Source: Polluticaenibacter yanchengensis (lineage in GTDB: Bacteria > Bacteroidota > Bacteroidia > Chitinophagales > Chitinophagaceae). From it: a DNA stretch of 64,000 nt. Each line of letters begins with the position of its first letter. The first letter of the stretch is position 1. The stretch is taken from NCBI GenBank assembly GCA_027854065.1, contig JAQGEF010000002.1, positions 1-64,000 of the forward strand, given 5' to 3'. Shown piece by piece: positions 47,690-56,793 of this stretch. The notes beneath the pieces were generated by a model. That model saw only the letters and a list, made by a program, of their open reading frames with translations. It ran no database searches and was not told the DNA's origin. Both the position numbers and the translations under genes were made by a program.

Positions 47690-48186
47690 TTTAAAGTTTT
47701 AATATTAATATTTAAAATAATTGTATTTCATTAATTTTCTTGTACAAGATTATTGATTAAATATACTAATACTTAGAAAATAAAAAGTATGTGATCGTTA
47801 AAGTATTAGATAATGCCCCAAACATATCTTTGTTAAACTAGATTCTTACATTCTAAGAATGTTATCAGCCAAATAATATTAAAGAGTATCTCCCAGATTA
47901 TCTCCAGTCATATTCTGTTTCTCCTAGCTATCAGCGAGCTAGAACAGCTCCAAAAGTTTTTATTGCATCAATTGAATTGGGTCATTGAATGGAGGGAAGA
48001 CGCTACGGAAAATAATAAATATTTACAAAGAATATCTACCATTTTAGGACGTTCTTTCATTAAGCATGGAGTTAAGTTTCAGACTTAGTTTATAAACAAG
48101 CGAATTCTCAAGCCATGATTGGTTATAAAAGGAAAAAGAAATAAATTGACTTTCTACGCTGTCTCTTTCTAAATGAATATATTTGA
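47690..48186. other. intergenic stretch with possible gene remnant
   Basis: No supported gene. A frame without a usable start codon is open from 47837 to 48088 and reads like protein (AISELEQLQKFLLHQLNW, then REDATENNKY), so it may be the rest of a decayed gene. A CTTGTACAAG palindrome at 47739-47748 lies ~50 bp upstream of the OLD gene and may be an operator. Confidence 0.4.
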
Positions 48187-48375
48187 TTGCCACGAAGGTT
48201 TGAAGAATTGTTGTATAGTATTTACAAGTTGAAGATCGATAGACACGAGCTACATGGCTACAATCATATCAGTTTGATTAGCGAAATTGCAGATCAGGGA
48301 CGAGACATTGTACTTTGGCGCTGGCATTCCTGCTTCTTGGATATTAAAAAAGATAAAATAGTTTACAAATTATGA
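48187..48375 (+). CDS. tiny gene overlapping the PD-(D/E)XK nuclease
   Basis: This 62-residue frame starts with TTG right after an in-frame stop and has no ATG inside. The product is soluble (EELLYSIYKLKI, EIADQGRDIVLWRWH). Its stop overlaps the nuclease start by 4 bp (ATGA), which argues for a real, co-translated gene. It could be the C-terminal piece of a decayed gene or a small partner of the nuclease. Unrecognised. Confidence 0.45.
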   Translation: MPRRFEELLYSIYKLKIDRHELHGYNHISLISEIADQGRDIVLWRWHSCFLDIKKDKIVYKL

Positions 48376-49763
48376 ATGCATATGTAGAACCATGGATTGC
48401 GGACATGAAAAAAACACTTGATTGGTTTATAGAATTAATGGGTAGGGATGAGTGGCACCGAAGAAGGAAGAGTGTTGTCGAATATTTTCATTCGATTGAC
48501 AATATAAAATATACCGAAGAGGACATTCAGGATTTTGAATTTGAAAAGAAGTTTGCACCGATCGCAGTGTACTCAGACTGGATATCATGGTATATGTATT
48601 TGGTGGAATCTGTATTCGAAAGGACCGGCTGTGATGATCCTTCTCAGTCCTCCAGGATATATCCTTTTTTTGCTGCCATCGGCAGGGATATCGACTTATT
48701 AAAGCAAATGAAAGGTATCAATAGACGTTTGGAAGTTTTATTCAATGAAGGCCAGAACAAGCCAGACTCGACTTTATACGAATTGGTTGTAGCAGCGCAC
48801 TACGCCCGCGATCATTGGACGGTCGAATTTCTTGAAGACCATCCTTCTAGGAAGACACCTGATCTTGAAATTTCAAAAGGCTGCGAAAAATTTTGGGTAG
48901 AATGTAAAAGATTTGCAAAAGTAACCGAATACGCAGAGAAGGAAAGGCTGGAGTGGCAGAAACGGGTAAAGCATTTATTCAACGCAATGCGCATTGAGGG
49001 AATATCGGCTTCTGCCGAAGTTACGTTTAAAGTTCCCTTGGAAGAAACAGATGAAGTAATATTGGGTGGTACGTTTACTCATTACTGCAGATCAGGAATG
49101 ATCAGGAGTGGACAAATACTAACACATCCATATCTTGATTTTAAAGCAATTCCACTGGATCTTGCACACATAAATTCTATTCTGGAAGCAAGTCCAACTC
49201 GGCCGACCTCCCCACTTATGATCGAATTGCTTAACGGCACCTATGAGCTATACGGCAATTATACCCAGCTAATCAAACCTAGAAAAATTGAAATCATCAA
49301 TCCTGATGACAAACTTTTTGTCCTAAATCAATTTTATGGTAGCGTCTATGAAGCTTATATCGCTAAATGGGATTGCGTTGCACCTAAATCAATTGACAGA
49401 AAAGCAAAGGAGATCAATAAAATGTTAAGCAAGGCATTGAAGCAGATTCCTGATGAGGGAGACAGTATAATCCACATTGGCTACGAAACCGTGACCGGCC
49501 CCCTTGTTGAGTTAAGGCGGCAAGAAAAAATCAATCAGGTTATTGATCGTTTTAATTTCGGGTTTAAAAATATCAAGGCTGTTTTTTTAAATTCTTTCCA
49601 ACTACGGCCAAAACTAGACGGTTCAGATTGGGCAGAAACATTATTATTTTTTGAAAGAGAAAAAGATTCATATTTACCTAAAAATCTTTTGTTACCACCT
49701 GACAGTAAAGAAGTTAGAGTTAACACCCACTGGGCCGAAGATTTGATCAATAGGCATATTTAA
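48372..49763 (+). CDS. PD-(D/E)XK nuclease-like protein, candidate defence effector
   Basis: This 463-residue soluble protein has a clear nuclease core in the middle: Glu137 in a helix (TLYELVVAAHYAR), then WTVEFLEDH, the TPDLE turn at 162-166 (Asp164) and the FWVECK strand at 174-179 (Glu177, Lys179). The PD...ExK spacing fits the restriction-endonuclease superfamily. The first 130 and last 250 residues are unrecognised. It lies beside the Gabija-like pair and next to an excisionase-like gene, so I infer a defence role. I know no named system with this exact layout. Confidence 0.7.
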   Translation: MNAYVEPWIADMKKTLDWFIELMGRDEWHRRRKSVVEYFHSIDNIKYTEEDIQDFEFEKKFAPIAVYSDWISWYMYLVESVFERTGCDDPSQSSRIYPFFAAIGRDIDLLKQMKGINRRLEVLFNEGQNKPDSTLYELVVAAHYARDHWTVEFLEDHPSRKTPDLEISKGCEKFWVECKRFAKVTEYAEKERLEWQKRVKHLFNAMRIEGISASAEVTFKVPLEETDEVILGGTFTHYCRSGMIRSGQILTHPYLDFKAIPLDLAHINSILEASPTRPTSPLMIELLNGTYELYGNYTQLIKPRKIEIINPDDKLFVLNQFYGSVYEAYIAKWDCVAPKSIDRKAKEINKMLSKALKQIPDEGDSIIHIGYETVTGPLVELRRQEKINQVIDRFNFGFKNIKAVFLNSFQLRPKLDGSDWAETLLFFEREKDSYLPKNLLLPPDSKEVRVNTHWAEDLINRHI

Positions 49764-49935
49764 AAAACAATGTAATTGAAATTCCTATTTAGTCTCGATT
49801 CTATCTAAAAATGGTATTAAGTGTTCGACTGTAATCCCCCTCAGTCCAAAGAAAAGACAATTTCATTAATTTTTTAGTCATTAAAATTCCCAAAAATATA
49901 TTGGGAAAATAAATTTATAAAATCATAGTTTTTAA

Positions 49936-50283
49936 TTAGGTAATGCTTTCCTTGTTAACAGGGTTCAATAAGTGATTAATATCCTTCCAGAGAAAATATA
50001 CTCTTGACCTGATTTTATAGGGTTTTAACTTACCGTGTTGAATCCAATCGTAAATAGTGGGTTTACTTACCTGAAAGAGTTGACAAACTTCTGCGATCTT
50101 ATAAAGTGGTTTGTAGGTCAAACCTGGTGTTTCATAGCTAGGGTTTGCTGGCAAATTTTTATTGATACTTGTTATTTCTTCCCGGATAATTTGTCGGATA
50201 GTTGACCAGAATTGCTCCGGTTCAAAAGGGAAAAGCATTGGAGTTACTGGCGCTGCCTTGTTCACAGATTCTTTCATGGCCAA
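49936..50283 (-). CDS. excisionase-like HTH protein
   Basis: This 115-residue protein has a C-terminal MerR-like/HTH_17 segment (KIAEVCQLFQVSKPTIYDWIQHGKLKPYKIRSRVYF, ~63-97) of the kind found in excisionases and small regulators of integrative elements. The first half is a variable lead. It lies 377 bp from tRNA-Asp. No integrase is visible beside it. Confidence 0.75.
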   Translation of the reverse strand: MAMKESVNKAAPVTPMLFPFEPEQFWSTIRQIIREEITSINKNLPANPSYETPGLTYKPLYKIAEVCQLFQVSKPTIYDWIQHGKLKPYKIRSRVYFLWKDINHLLNPVNKESIT

Positions 50284-50574
50284 ATATTTTATGGGGGCAA
50301 GATGGAGAATAGTTAAACAGGAGTAGGAGTAACTAAACTTTAAGGTCGAACTTGGCTATGGTTGGCTGCGAAAATTGTATAAAAAATTGTAAGAATAGGT
50401 AAATTATTCCACCATTTATTAATTGATCAATCTTGTTTCAGCTTTCTTTAAAATCATTAAAAAATGATAAAAATATTAGCTTAAATAAAATTAAGATAAA
50501 ATAGATGTAATTTTATAAGGCTAAGTTACCTTAAGTAAAGTATAGTAAGTTATTTGAATAGAAAATACGGGGAC

Positions 50575-50596
50575 TTCGACTAAAAATTCGACTAAA
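50575..50596. repeat. tandem TTCGACTAAA repeat
   Basis: Two exact 10-bp copies, 50575-50584 and 50587-50596, are separated by AA, ~65 bp from the tRNA 3' end. It could be an integrase arm site. The related TTCGACT also occurs near 49824. Confidence 0.4.
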
Positions 50597-50611
50597 CGTT
50601 TGCAAAAAAGT

Positions 50612-50636
50612 AAAACCCGCTACCAGAGCGGGTTTT
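50612..50636. terminator. strong hairpin downstream of tRNA-Asp
   Basis: A perfect 10-bp stem AAAACCCGCT / AGCGGGTTTT with a 5-nt ACCAG loop and T/A flanks on both sides, so it can work in both directions. It lies 24 bp after the tRNA 3' end on its strand. Confidence 0.8.
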
Positions 50637-50659
50637 AGTGAGAGACTCTCTCGTTTTTG

Positions 50660-50733
50660 CGGACCGGACGGGACTCGAACCCGCGACCTCCGCCGTGACA
50701 GGGCGGCATTCTAACCAACTGAACTACCGATCC
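50660..50733 (-). tRNA. tRNA-Asp (GTC)
   Basis: A complete cloverleaf on the minus strand: a 7-bp acceptor stem (GGATCGG with CCGGTCC), D arm with GTTGG, a 5-bp anticodon stem around CTGTCAC with anticodon GTC at its middle, and a T arm with TTCGAGT. The discriminator is G; no CCA is encoded. tRNA 3' ends are common integration sites for conjugative elements, and the element-like DNA lies on its 3' side. Confidence 0.95.
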
Positions 50734-50956
50734 TTTTTTGTTTTGTAATCGTTTGTTTTCGATTGGAGTGCAAATATAGAACTAATTTTATTACTTCAAA
50801 ATTTTTCTCTAAAATATTTTTATATTTTTTTAGTTTTTATATGATGCTATATTTTTCCTGAAATATTGGTCTTCGTAATTTTTACATTTCTTACACTTTA
50901 TACATATGGACACTTATCTACCTTTGCTCTCATTTATCTCAACTTAATTCCAGAAA

Positions 50957-52201
50957 ATGTCGTCTTTAGCAGAACCGGAGATACCCAAACCATTTCAAAT
51001 TAAAGAATACAAGCTTTTAATCATCGCTCGTGCGTTATTTGTAGTAGCCATGCAAATGGGCGTATTTTCCATGGCATGGTATATTTATGAATTAACACAT
51101 GATAAATTAAGCATCGGTTTATTAGGATTAAGCGAAATTATTCCAACCATCGCGATGTCATTATTTGCCGGACATATTGTAGATAAAAGCGATAAGCGGA
51201 CCTTAATGCTCAAGGTACTTTGCATGTACCTGCTTACAAATATCCTGTTAGGAGTTTTCAGTTCGCAGTATATCAAGGGGCATTTAAGTGTCATTGTGAT
51301 ACAGATCTGTATTTACCTGGTTTATTTTTGTACCGGCATATTTCGCTCTTTTGTAGGCCCAAGTATGAATAGCATGATTGCTCAACTGGTGCCTCGTGTG
51401 ATTCTGCCAAAAGCAATTACTTACAGTTCCACTGCCAACCAGGTAGCAGCGGTTACCGGCCCGGTAATCGCTGGTATGTTAATCGCCTGGCATGGTATAG
51501 AATTTACCTTTTTTGTCACCACCGCTTTTATAACGGGAGTCATTGTTTGCATTTACCAGATTCCCCGCTTACAACCCTCCAATACCAATGCCAATAAAAA
51601 TGTTCTGGAAAGTGTCCGCGAGGGATTAAGGTTCGTTTTTAAAACAAAGGAACTCCTGGGGGCGATGAGCCTGGATATGTTCGCAGTATTTTTTGGTGGT
51701 GCGGTAGCCATGTTACCCGTATTTGCCAAGGATATTTTACATATTAATGCAGCCGAAATGGGATGGCTGCGCGCAGCGCAAAGTATCGGAGCCATTATTT
51801 CATTAGCCACTTTAAGCCGCTTTCCGCTTAAGACCAACCAGGGAAGTACCATGCTTAAAAGCGTATTCATGTTTGGTATCTGTATCATCATATTTGCCAT
51901 CAGTAAAAACTACTGGTTATCGTTCGCAGTTTTATTTTTAAGCGGCATTTTCGATGCCATCAGTGTGGTGGTACGACAAACGATTTTACAGCTATATGTA
52001 CCAGATGAAATGCGTGGCCGCGTAAGTTCCGTAAGCAGTATGTTCATTAATAGCAGCAACGAGTTAGGAGAGTTTGAGAGTGGGGTAGCGGCAAGGGCAT
52101 TCGGAACCGTTCCTTCAGTTATTTTTGGCGGTTCTATGACCATGTTGATCGTCCTGTTTACCTGGTTCAAAGTACCGAAGCTAAAAAACTTAAAATACTA
52201 A
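50957..52201 (+). CDS. MFS transporter (EntS-like, MFS_3)
   Basis: This 414-residue protein has about twelve membrane helices. It has GHIVDKSDKRTLMLKV after helix 2 and the PDEMRGRVSSVSSMFINSSNELGEFESG region seen in MFS_3 exporters related to enterobactin exporter EntS. It exports a small unknown compound. It runs away from tRNA-Asp with a 223-bp gap. The composition is richer in G+C than the genes to the left. Confidence 0.85.
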   Translation: MSSLAEPEIPKPFQIKEYKLLIIARALFVVAMQMGVFSMAWYIYELTHDKLSIGLLGLSEIIPTIAMSLFAGHIVDKSDKRTLMLKVLCMYLLTNILLGVFSSQYIKGHLSVIVIQICIYLVYFCTGIFRSFVGPSMNSMIAQLVPRVILPKAITYSSTANQVAAVTGPVIAGMLIAWHGIEFTFFVTTAFITGVIVCIYQIPRLQPSNTNANKNVLESVREGLRFVFKTKELLGAMSLDMFAVFFGGAVAMLPVFAKDILHINAAEMGWLRAAQSIGAIISLATLSRFPLKTNQGSTMLKSVFMFGICIIIFAISKNYWLSFAVLFLSGIFDAISVVVRQTILQLYVPDEMRGRVSSVSSMFINSSNELGEFESGVAARAFGTVPSVIFGGSMTMLIVLFTWFKVPKLKNLKY

Positions 52202-52361
52202 AATATCATTAGCATTTAAGTGTTCATATATTCTCAGGGAATAGCGAGATTTCTCCCCGGTTGTCCTGTTAATGAGCAGCTTCAGATGAACCTTGTCGAA
52301 ATGAGCGTCTTGCAAGTTACTTGCTGATACTTTCCCTTTAAAATGACTCCTGTTATAAAAG

Positions 52362-52396
52362 AAAATCCCTGCTTAAGAAAAGTAAGCAGGGATTTT
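52362..52396. terminator. bidirectional terminator between MFS and S9 peptidase genes
   Basis: A perfect 14-bp stem (AAAATCCCTGCTTA with TAAGCAGGGATTTT) has a 7-nt loop. It lies between two convergent genes and has A/T runs on both sides. Confidence 0.85.
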
Positions 52397-52405
52397 GAAA
52401 TTTTA

Positions 52406-54424
52406 TTACAATGTTTCTTTTAACCAGTTAAAGAACTCATGCTGCCATACCAGGGCATTATGCGCTTTGCTTACCCAATGGTTTTCGTTAGGGAAATAAA
52501 GCAACTTGCTTTTTAAACCCTTTAGCTGAGCTGCTTTAAATGCCTGCAGTCCTTGTTCCGTCGGTACCCTGAAATCTAAACCACCCTGGATGATCATGAT
52601 CGGGGCACTCCATTTATTCACATAATCAGATGGATTAAACGTTGTATATGCTTTAGGCGTAGGTTTATCCCAGTAAGCACCCTTTAGATCGAAATTAGCA
52701 AAGAAGATCTCTTCCGTAGTACCATACCAGCTTTTCATATCGAACAGACCGCAATGAGAAATAAATGTCTTAAAACGCCCTTCATGAATACCAGCCAGCA
52801 TAAATACACTGTAACCGCCGTAACTGGCGCCTACTGCCCCCAAACGGTTTTTATCAACATAGCTTTCTCTAGATACATCATCTATGGCCGCTAAGTAATC
52901 TTTCATTGCCTGACCACCCCAGTCACCGCTGATATCTTCATTCCATTTGGTACCCCAACCCGGTAAACCTCTGCGGTTAGGCGCAACAACAATATAGCCT
53001 TGTGCTGCCATTAGCTGAAAATTCCAACGCTGGCTGTAAAATTGTGATACGGCAGATTGTGGCCCGCCCTGGCAATATAATAAAGTAGGATATTTTTTAG
53101 CCGCGTCGAAGTCCGGCGGGTAGACCACCCAAACGCCCATTTCTTTATTATCCGTTGTTTTTACCATGCGCAACTTAACATCACTTAATGCAAGCTGATT
53201 ATAGGCTTCAGTATTGGTTTTAGAAAGTTCTTTCATTTGCCCGCTTTTCAGGTTCAATGAAAAAATCTCCTCTGCATGGTTCATATCAGTCCTCGTAACA
53301 ATCAGGTCATCCTTTAAGACAGAAGGAATCCCGGAAATGTCATAAACACCGTTCGTTACCTGCTGTACCGGGAGGTTAGTTTGTATTTTAGCAGTAGCAA
53401 TTTTAAACAACTGTTTGGCACCTTTTATAGTCGCATTAAAATAGATAGCATCACCCGTTTGCGACCATGCAAAGCCGCCATCAACAGTTTCATCCCAATG
53501 AGCAGTCAGGTTCGTTTTACCTTTCGTTTTCCAGTCTAAAATAACCAGGTCATTTTTATCCGCTTCGTAGCCATCACGTTTCATACTCTGGAAAGCCACA
53601 TATTGCCCGTTCGGGCTAAAAGCAGGATTCACATCATAACCCATCATGCCTTCCGTCAGGTTTTCCGTAGTACCGGTAGCGATCGTGTATAAGTAAATAT
53701 CAGTATTTGTACTTTCAGCATATGCTTTTCCAAACTTCTTTTTGCTCACATACAGAATCGCTTTACTATCCGGCGTAAATATAAAATCTTCCGTACCACC
53801 GAACGGTTTTTGCGGTGTATCATAAGGCTCGTTTGGTGTCAGATCTTTAGCATTTGCAATGTTGCTGGCTTCTGCTACAAATACATGAGATACTTTCCCG
53901 TCGAACCAGGTATCCCAATGCCTGTAATTTAAGTCGGTATATATTTGTGCAGTGCTGTTGGCAGCCTGCGGGTAGATATCCTTACCGAACACTTTGGTCA
54001 CCTGGACGTCTTTAGAAAAAGCAATGGTCTTGCCATCAGGTGCTATACGGATATTGGACGCGTCTTTTAAATCTTTGGCAAATATTGTCCAGGTATTTCC
54101 TGCATCTGTACTTTTAAAAATGGTACCATTGTCGTCCTGCGCATAAATACCATTTTTATCCCATTGAATGAATGTTTTCTCTTCAAGAATTTTAGTCTCG
54201 TTTTTTTCCTGTGTTGCTAAGTTCTGTAAGTAAAAAATACTTGTTTTCTTTTCATTACTCAGATCGGTATGTGTTACCTTATACAATAATTGTTTGCCAT
54301 CCGGGCTGCTTGCAAGAAATGAGGTCTTGCCCAATTGCCATAGCTTTTCAGGTGTCATTACCTGTTTTTGAGCAGAAATAATTGTTGTCATTAAAAACGA
54401 TAATGAAAGTAATAAAATCTTCAT
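52406..54424 (-). CDS. S9-family peptidase (acylaminoacyl/dipeptidyl-peptidase type)
   Basis: I chose the start at 54424, which gives a clear signal peptide (MKILLLSLSFLMTTIISAQ); an earlier ATG adds a non-signal lead. The 672-residue secreted protein has an N-terminal propeller (SPDGKQLLYKVTH, FTPDSKAILYVS, FSPNGQYVAFQSM) and a C-terminal alpha/beta hydrolase with the catalytic triad Ser534 (GASYGG), Asp617 (GGLDFRVP) and His649 (ENHWV). It removes short peptides in the periplasm. It stands alone. Confidence 0.9.
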   Translation of the reverse strand: MKILLLSLSFLMTTIISAQKQVMTPEKLWQLGKTSFLASSPDGKQLLYKVTHTDLSNEKKTSIFYLQNLATQEKNETKILEEKTFIQWDKNGIYAQDDNGTIFKSTDAGNTWTIFAKDLKDASNIRIAPDGKTIAFSKDVQVTKVFGKDIYPQAANSTAQIYTDLNYRHWDTWFDGKVSHVFVAEASNIANAKDLTPNEPYDTPQKPFGGTEDFIFTPDSKAILYVSKKKFGKAYAESTNTDIYLYTIATGTTENLTEGMMGYDVNPAFSPNGQYVAFQSMKRDGYEADKNDLVILDWKTKGKTNLTAHWDETVDGGFAWSQTGDAIYFNATIKGAKQLFKIATAKIQTNLPVQQVTNGVYDISGIPSVLKDDLIVTRTDMNHAEEIFSLNLKSGQMKELSKTNTEAYNQLALSDVKLRMVKTTDNKEMGVWVVYPPDFDAAKKYPTLLYCQGGPQSAVSQFYSQRWNFQLMAAQGYIVVAPNRRGLPGWGTKWNEDISGDWGGQAMKDYLAAIDDVSRESYVDKNRLGAVGASYGGYSVFMLAGIHEGRFKTFISHCGLFDMKSWYGTTEEIFFANFDLKGAYWDKPTPKAYTTFNPSDYVNKWSAPIMIIQGGLDFRVPTEQGLQAFKAAQLKGLKSKLLYFPNENHWVSKAHNALVWQHEFFNWLKETL

Positions 54425-54820
54425 AACTAAATAAATTGTGTACCACAAGCATAAACAGTGGTAAAGGCAAATGTAAGGAATTGCCTGAATCATTCAATTG
54501 CACCCGGAGATTCAAGCAGGAGTCTTGCAGAAAAGGAAGGTTCAGCGATAACAAAGAATTATCATCCCGGTTTTCTTTTTTTGTACGCTATGATTTAGTT
54601 TTGAGCTTGCTCTTTTAAATGATACTGATGACCGCATGGGATAATAGCTGCAGATAATAGCAACCGTTTGTGTGCCGCATAGTATTACAAATGATGAAGG
54701 GCTGCGGCATGCGTGGGCCTGGTGCGACAAAGGAGCACGGAGCGCAGCGAACCCCAAAGCACGCCGGTATACCGATTGGTATATTTATAAAGCTGAGAGC
54801 CCCAAAATAAAAATATTACG
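54425..54820. other. intergenic stretch between S9 peptidase and acetyltransferase
   Basis: No gene is supported. Both genes start from here, so it holds two divergent promoters. A TAGTTTTG at 54596-54603 fits the Bacteroidota -7 pattern, but the -33 spacing is poor. Confidence 0.35.
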
Positions 54821-55426
54821 ATGACAGAAAAGGAAAAAATGCTGAAAGGCTTGCCATATATGGCTTTCGAGAAAGAATTGATAAAAGAAAGACAGGATGC
54901 GAAAGTGCTGGTTTATGAGATCAACCAGTTACATCCTTTAAAGCTAAAAGAGAGAAAAGTGTTGTTTAAGCGTTTGTTTGGCAATACGACAAACAGGTTT
55001 TTCCTGGAACCACCGTTTCATTGTGACTATGGTTATAATATTAATATCGGCGATAATTTTTTTGCTAATTATCATTGTGTGATACTGGATTGTGCCCCGG
55101 TAAATATTGGTGATAATGTGATGTTTGGTCCCAATGTAAGTATTTACACGGCCGGGCATCCGATACATCCTGAAAAACGCAATGAGGGTTGGGAATATGC
55201 GTACCCGGTAAATATTGGCAATAATGTATGGGTGGGCGGCAATACCGTTATTAATGCAGGCATTACTATTGGCGATAATGTGGTAATAGGCTCAGGAAGC
55301 GTAGTGACCAAAGATATGCCGGCCAATAGTGTAGCGGTTGGGAATCCCTGTAAAGTAATACGGGCAATAACCGATGAGGACAAGGATTATTACTACCGGA
55401 AATTAAGGTTTGATGACGTGCAATAA
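54821..55426 (+). CDS. sugar O-acetyltransferase (maltose/galactoside O-acetyltransferase type)
   Basis: This 201-residue protein has a short helical start (Maa-type MAFEKELIKERQDAK) and a left-handed beta-helix of hexapeptides. Features are PPFHCDYGYNINIGDNFFANYH, MFGPNVSIYTAGHPIHP with the catalytic His, WVGGNTVINAGITIGDNVVIG and the AVGNPCKVIR end. It uses acetyl-CoA to acetylate a sugar. It stands alone and ends in a terminator. Confidence 0.9.
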   Translation: MTEKEKMLKGLPYMAFEKELIKERQDAKVLVYEINQLHPLKLKERKVLFKRLFGNTTNRFFLEPPFHCDYGYNINIGDNFFANYHCVILDCAPVNIGDNVMFGPNVSIYTAGHPIHPEKRNEGWEYAYPVNIGNNVWVGGNTVINAGITIGDNVVIGSGSVVTKDMPANSVAVGNPCKVIRAITDEDKDYYYRKLRFDDVQ

Positions 55427-55432
55427 GCTAAG

Positions 55433-55460
55433 GCGGTTGGTGTAAATATCAACCGCTTTT
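55433..55460 (+). terminator. terminator after the acetyltransferase gene
   Basis: A 7-bp stem GCGGTTG / CAACCGC with a 10-nt loop is followed by TTTT, 6 bp after the gene's stop. Confidence 0.65.
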
Positions 55461-55469
55461 GTATTTAAA

Positions 55470-55487
55470 ATACGCAATATTGCGTAT
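55470..55487. promoter_or_regulatory. perfect 18-bp palindrome, operator candidate
   Basis: ATACGCAAT / ATTGCGTAT reads the same on both strands. It lies 67 bp upstream of the beta-helix gene, just before a likely -7 element. Such a palindrome fits a homodimeric regulator site. Confidence 0.5.
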
Positions 55488-55509
55488 ATGTGCCGGGCTT
55501 GGATTCAAA

Positions 55510-55517
55510 TAGCTTTG
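55510..55517 (+). promoter_or_regulatory. possible -7 element of the beta-helix gene
   Basis: TAGCTTTG matches the Bacteroidota -7 pattern TAnnTTTG, 37 bp before the chosen start codon. No well-spaced -33 TTTG is seen. Confidence 0.35.
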
Positions 55518-55553
55518 TAAGCGAATATTTTGTTTACTTCCAAAATTAATTTT

Positions 55554-56642
55554 ATGAAAAGTCTAACGTTGCTCATAGCTTTTGCGCTTAGTATAAACAT
55601 TGCCAACAGTACCGTAATAAATGTCAGTAATTCCCCTAATGCACCCATTAATCCGCCACATACGGTAGCTACATTGCAGGCAGGAATTGATGCCGCTTCT
55701 GATGGCGACACATTGTATTTACACGGTACCAATATCAGTTATGGCGACGCAACCGTTTCCAATAAAGATTTAGTGATTATCGGCGCAGGGTTTGGTAATA
55801 ACCTGCAAAATGGTACCAATGCGAAATCCATAATCGGTACGATTAGTTTTCAGAATTATAATGGCATAAAAAACATAACACTGGTAGGTATTTTAATGCT
55901 GGAACCTAAGTGTGGCAACGATAATAACAATACGGTGAATATTCTGACCATTGAAAGATGCGGTGTAAGGCCAGATGGCAGTACCAGCAATTTTTTACGT
56001 TGCAATACATTATTTTTTAAACAATCCGTATTAGGTGATCAGCCTAATGAAAGTACCTACTTTAACCCTGTGGTAAAAGCAAACGCTTATTTTTCCAACA
56101 GTGTTTTGCAGGGCAATTTCAATGGTGCCTATTTATCCAGCTCCAGGTTTGAAAATAATATTTTTAAAAAGAGCGGCAACTACAACATTTATTACTATGG
56201 CCGCATTGACGGTATAAATGGCACTTCTATTTTTACAAACAATATATTCTTCGAGCAATACGGCATATTTGTAAGTAATTGCACTTTTAATAATAACATA
56301 TTTGAGACGCTCGGTTCCCTGGAGAATTCCAATACAGGTGCCGGTAATTTATTTAACACACCGGCTCAAATGGTAGCTGTTGGCGGTAAATATTCAACAA
56401 TGGCACGTGCGGATTTTTCTACAGCAGTAGACTATAAGTTAACGCCGGAAAGTGCCGGTAAAAATGCCGGTACAGATGGTAAGGATATTGGTATTTACGG
56501 AGGCACCAATCCTATTCCCCCGGAGTTGAGAATTAATGGCGTACCTGCTTTGCCACGCATTACACAATTAACCCTCAAGAACATGTCTGTGGCGCCGGGC
56601 GGTACTTTAGAAATAGAGCTAAAAGCAGAAAAGGTAAATTAA
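55554..56642 (+). CDS. secreted right-handed beta-helix-like protein
   Basis: The start at 55554 gives a signal peptide ending near residue 20 (NIANS) and 362 residues. The body has TVATLQAGIDAASDGDTLYLHG and the Asn/Gly-rich ladder typical of a parallel beta-helix (RFENNIFKKSGNYNIYY, TFNNNIFETLG), with a short Ala/Pro-rich end. It is a surface or exported protein, possibly for glycan contact. There is no catalytic motif I can name. It is close in style to the large gene downstream, 151 bp on. Confidence 0.7.
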   Translation: MKSLTLLIAFALSINIANSTVINVSNSPNAPINPPHTVATLQAGIDAASDGDTLYLHGTNISYGDATVSNKDLVIIGAGFGNNLQNGTNAKSIIGTISFQNYNGIKNITLVGILMLEPKCGNDNNNTVNILTIERCGVRPDGSTSNFLRCNTLFFKQSVLGDQPNESTYFNPVVKANAYFSNSVLQGNFNGAYLSSSRFENNIFKKSGNYNIYYYGRIDGINGTSIFTNNIFFEQYGIFVSNCTFNNNIFETLGSLENSNTGAGNLFNTPAQMVAVGGKYSTMARADFSTAVDYKLTPESAGKNAGTDGKDIGIYGGTNPIPPELRINGVPALPRITQLTLKNMSVAPGGTLEIELKAEKVN

Positions 56643-56793
56643 CCATTTCTGCATCCGGTTGTCTTTTTTATTGAGCCATCGGGTGTACTTCTATTAAGCA
56701 TCGTTGTGTCACTCCCTTGTACAGTTGTACTACTATTAATCTTGCTGGTAAATGCTTTGCCGTGTTTATACCAGAAGTTTTAAATCTACCATT

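Larger units (their letters stand above)
50284..50659. other. A+T-rich stretch between HTH gene and tRNA-Asp
   Basis: No gene is supported. It contains the direct repeat TTCGACTAAA at 50575-50584 and 50587-50596 and the terminator at 50612-50636. If an element is integrated at the tRNA, its end lies here. Confidence 0.45.
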
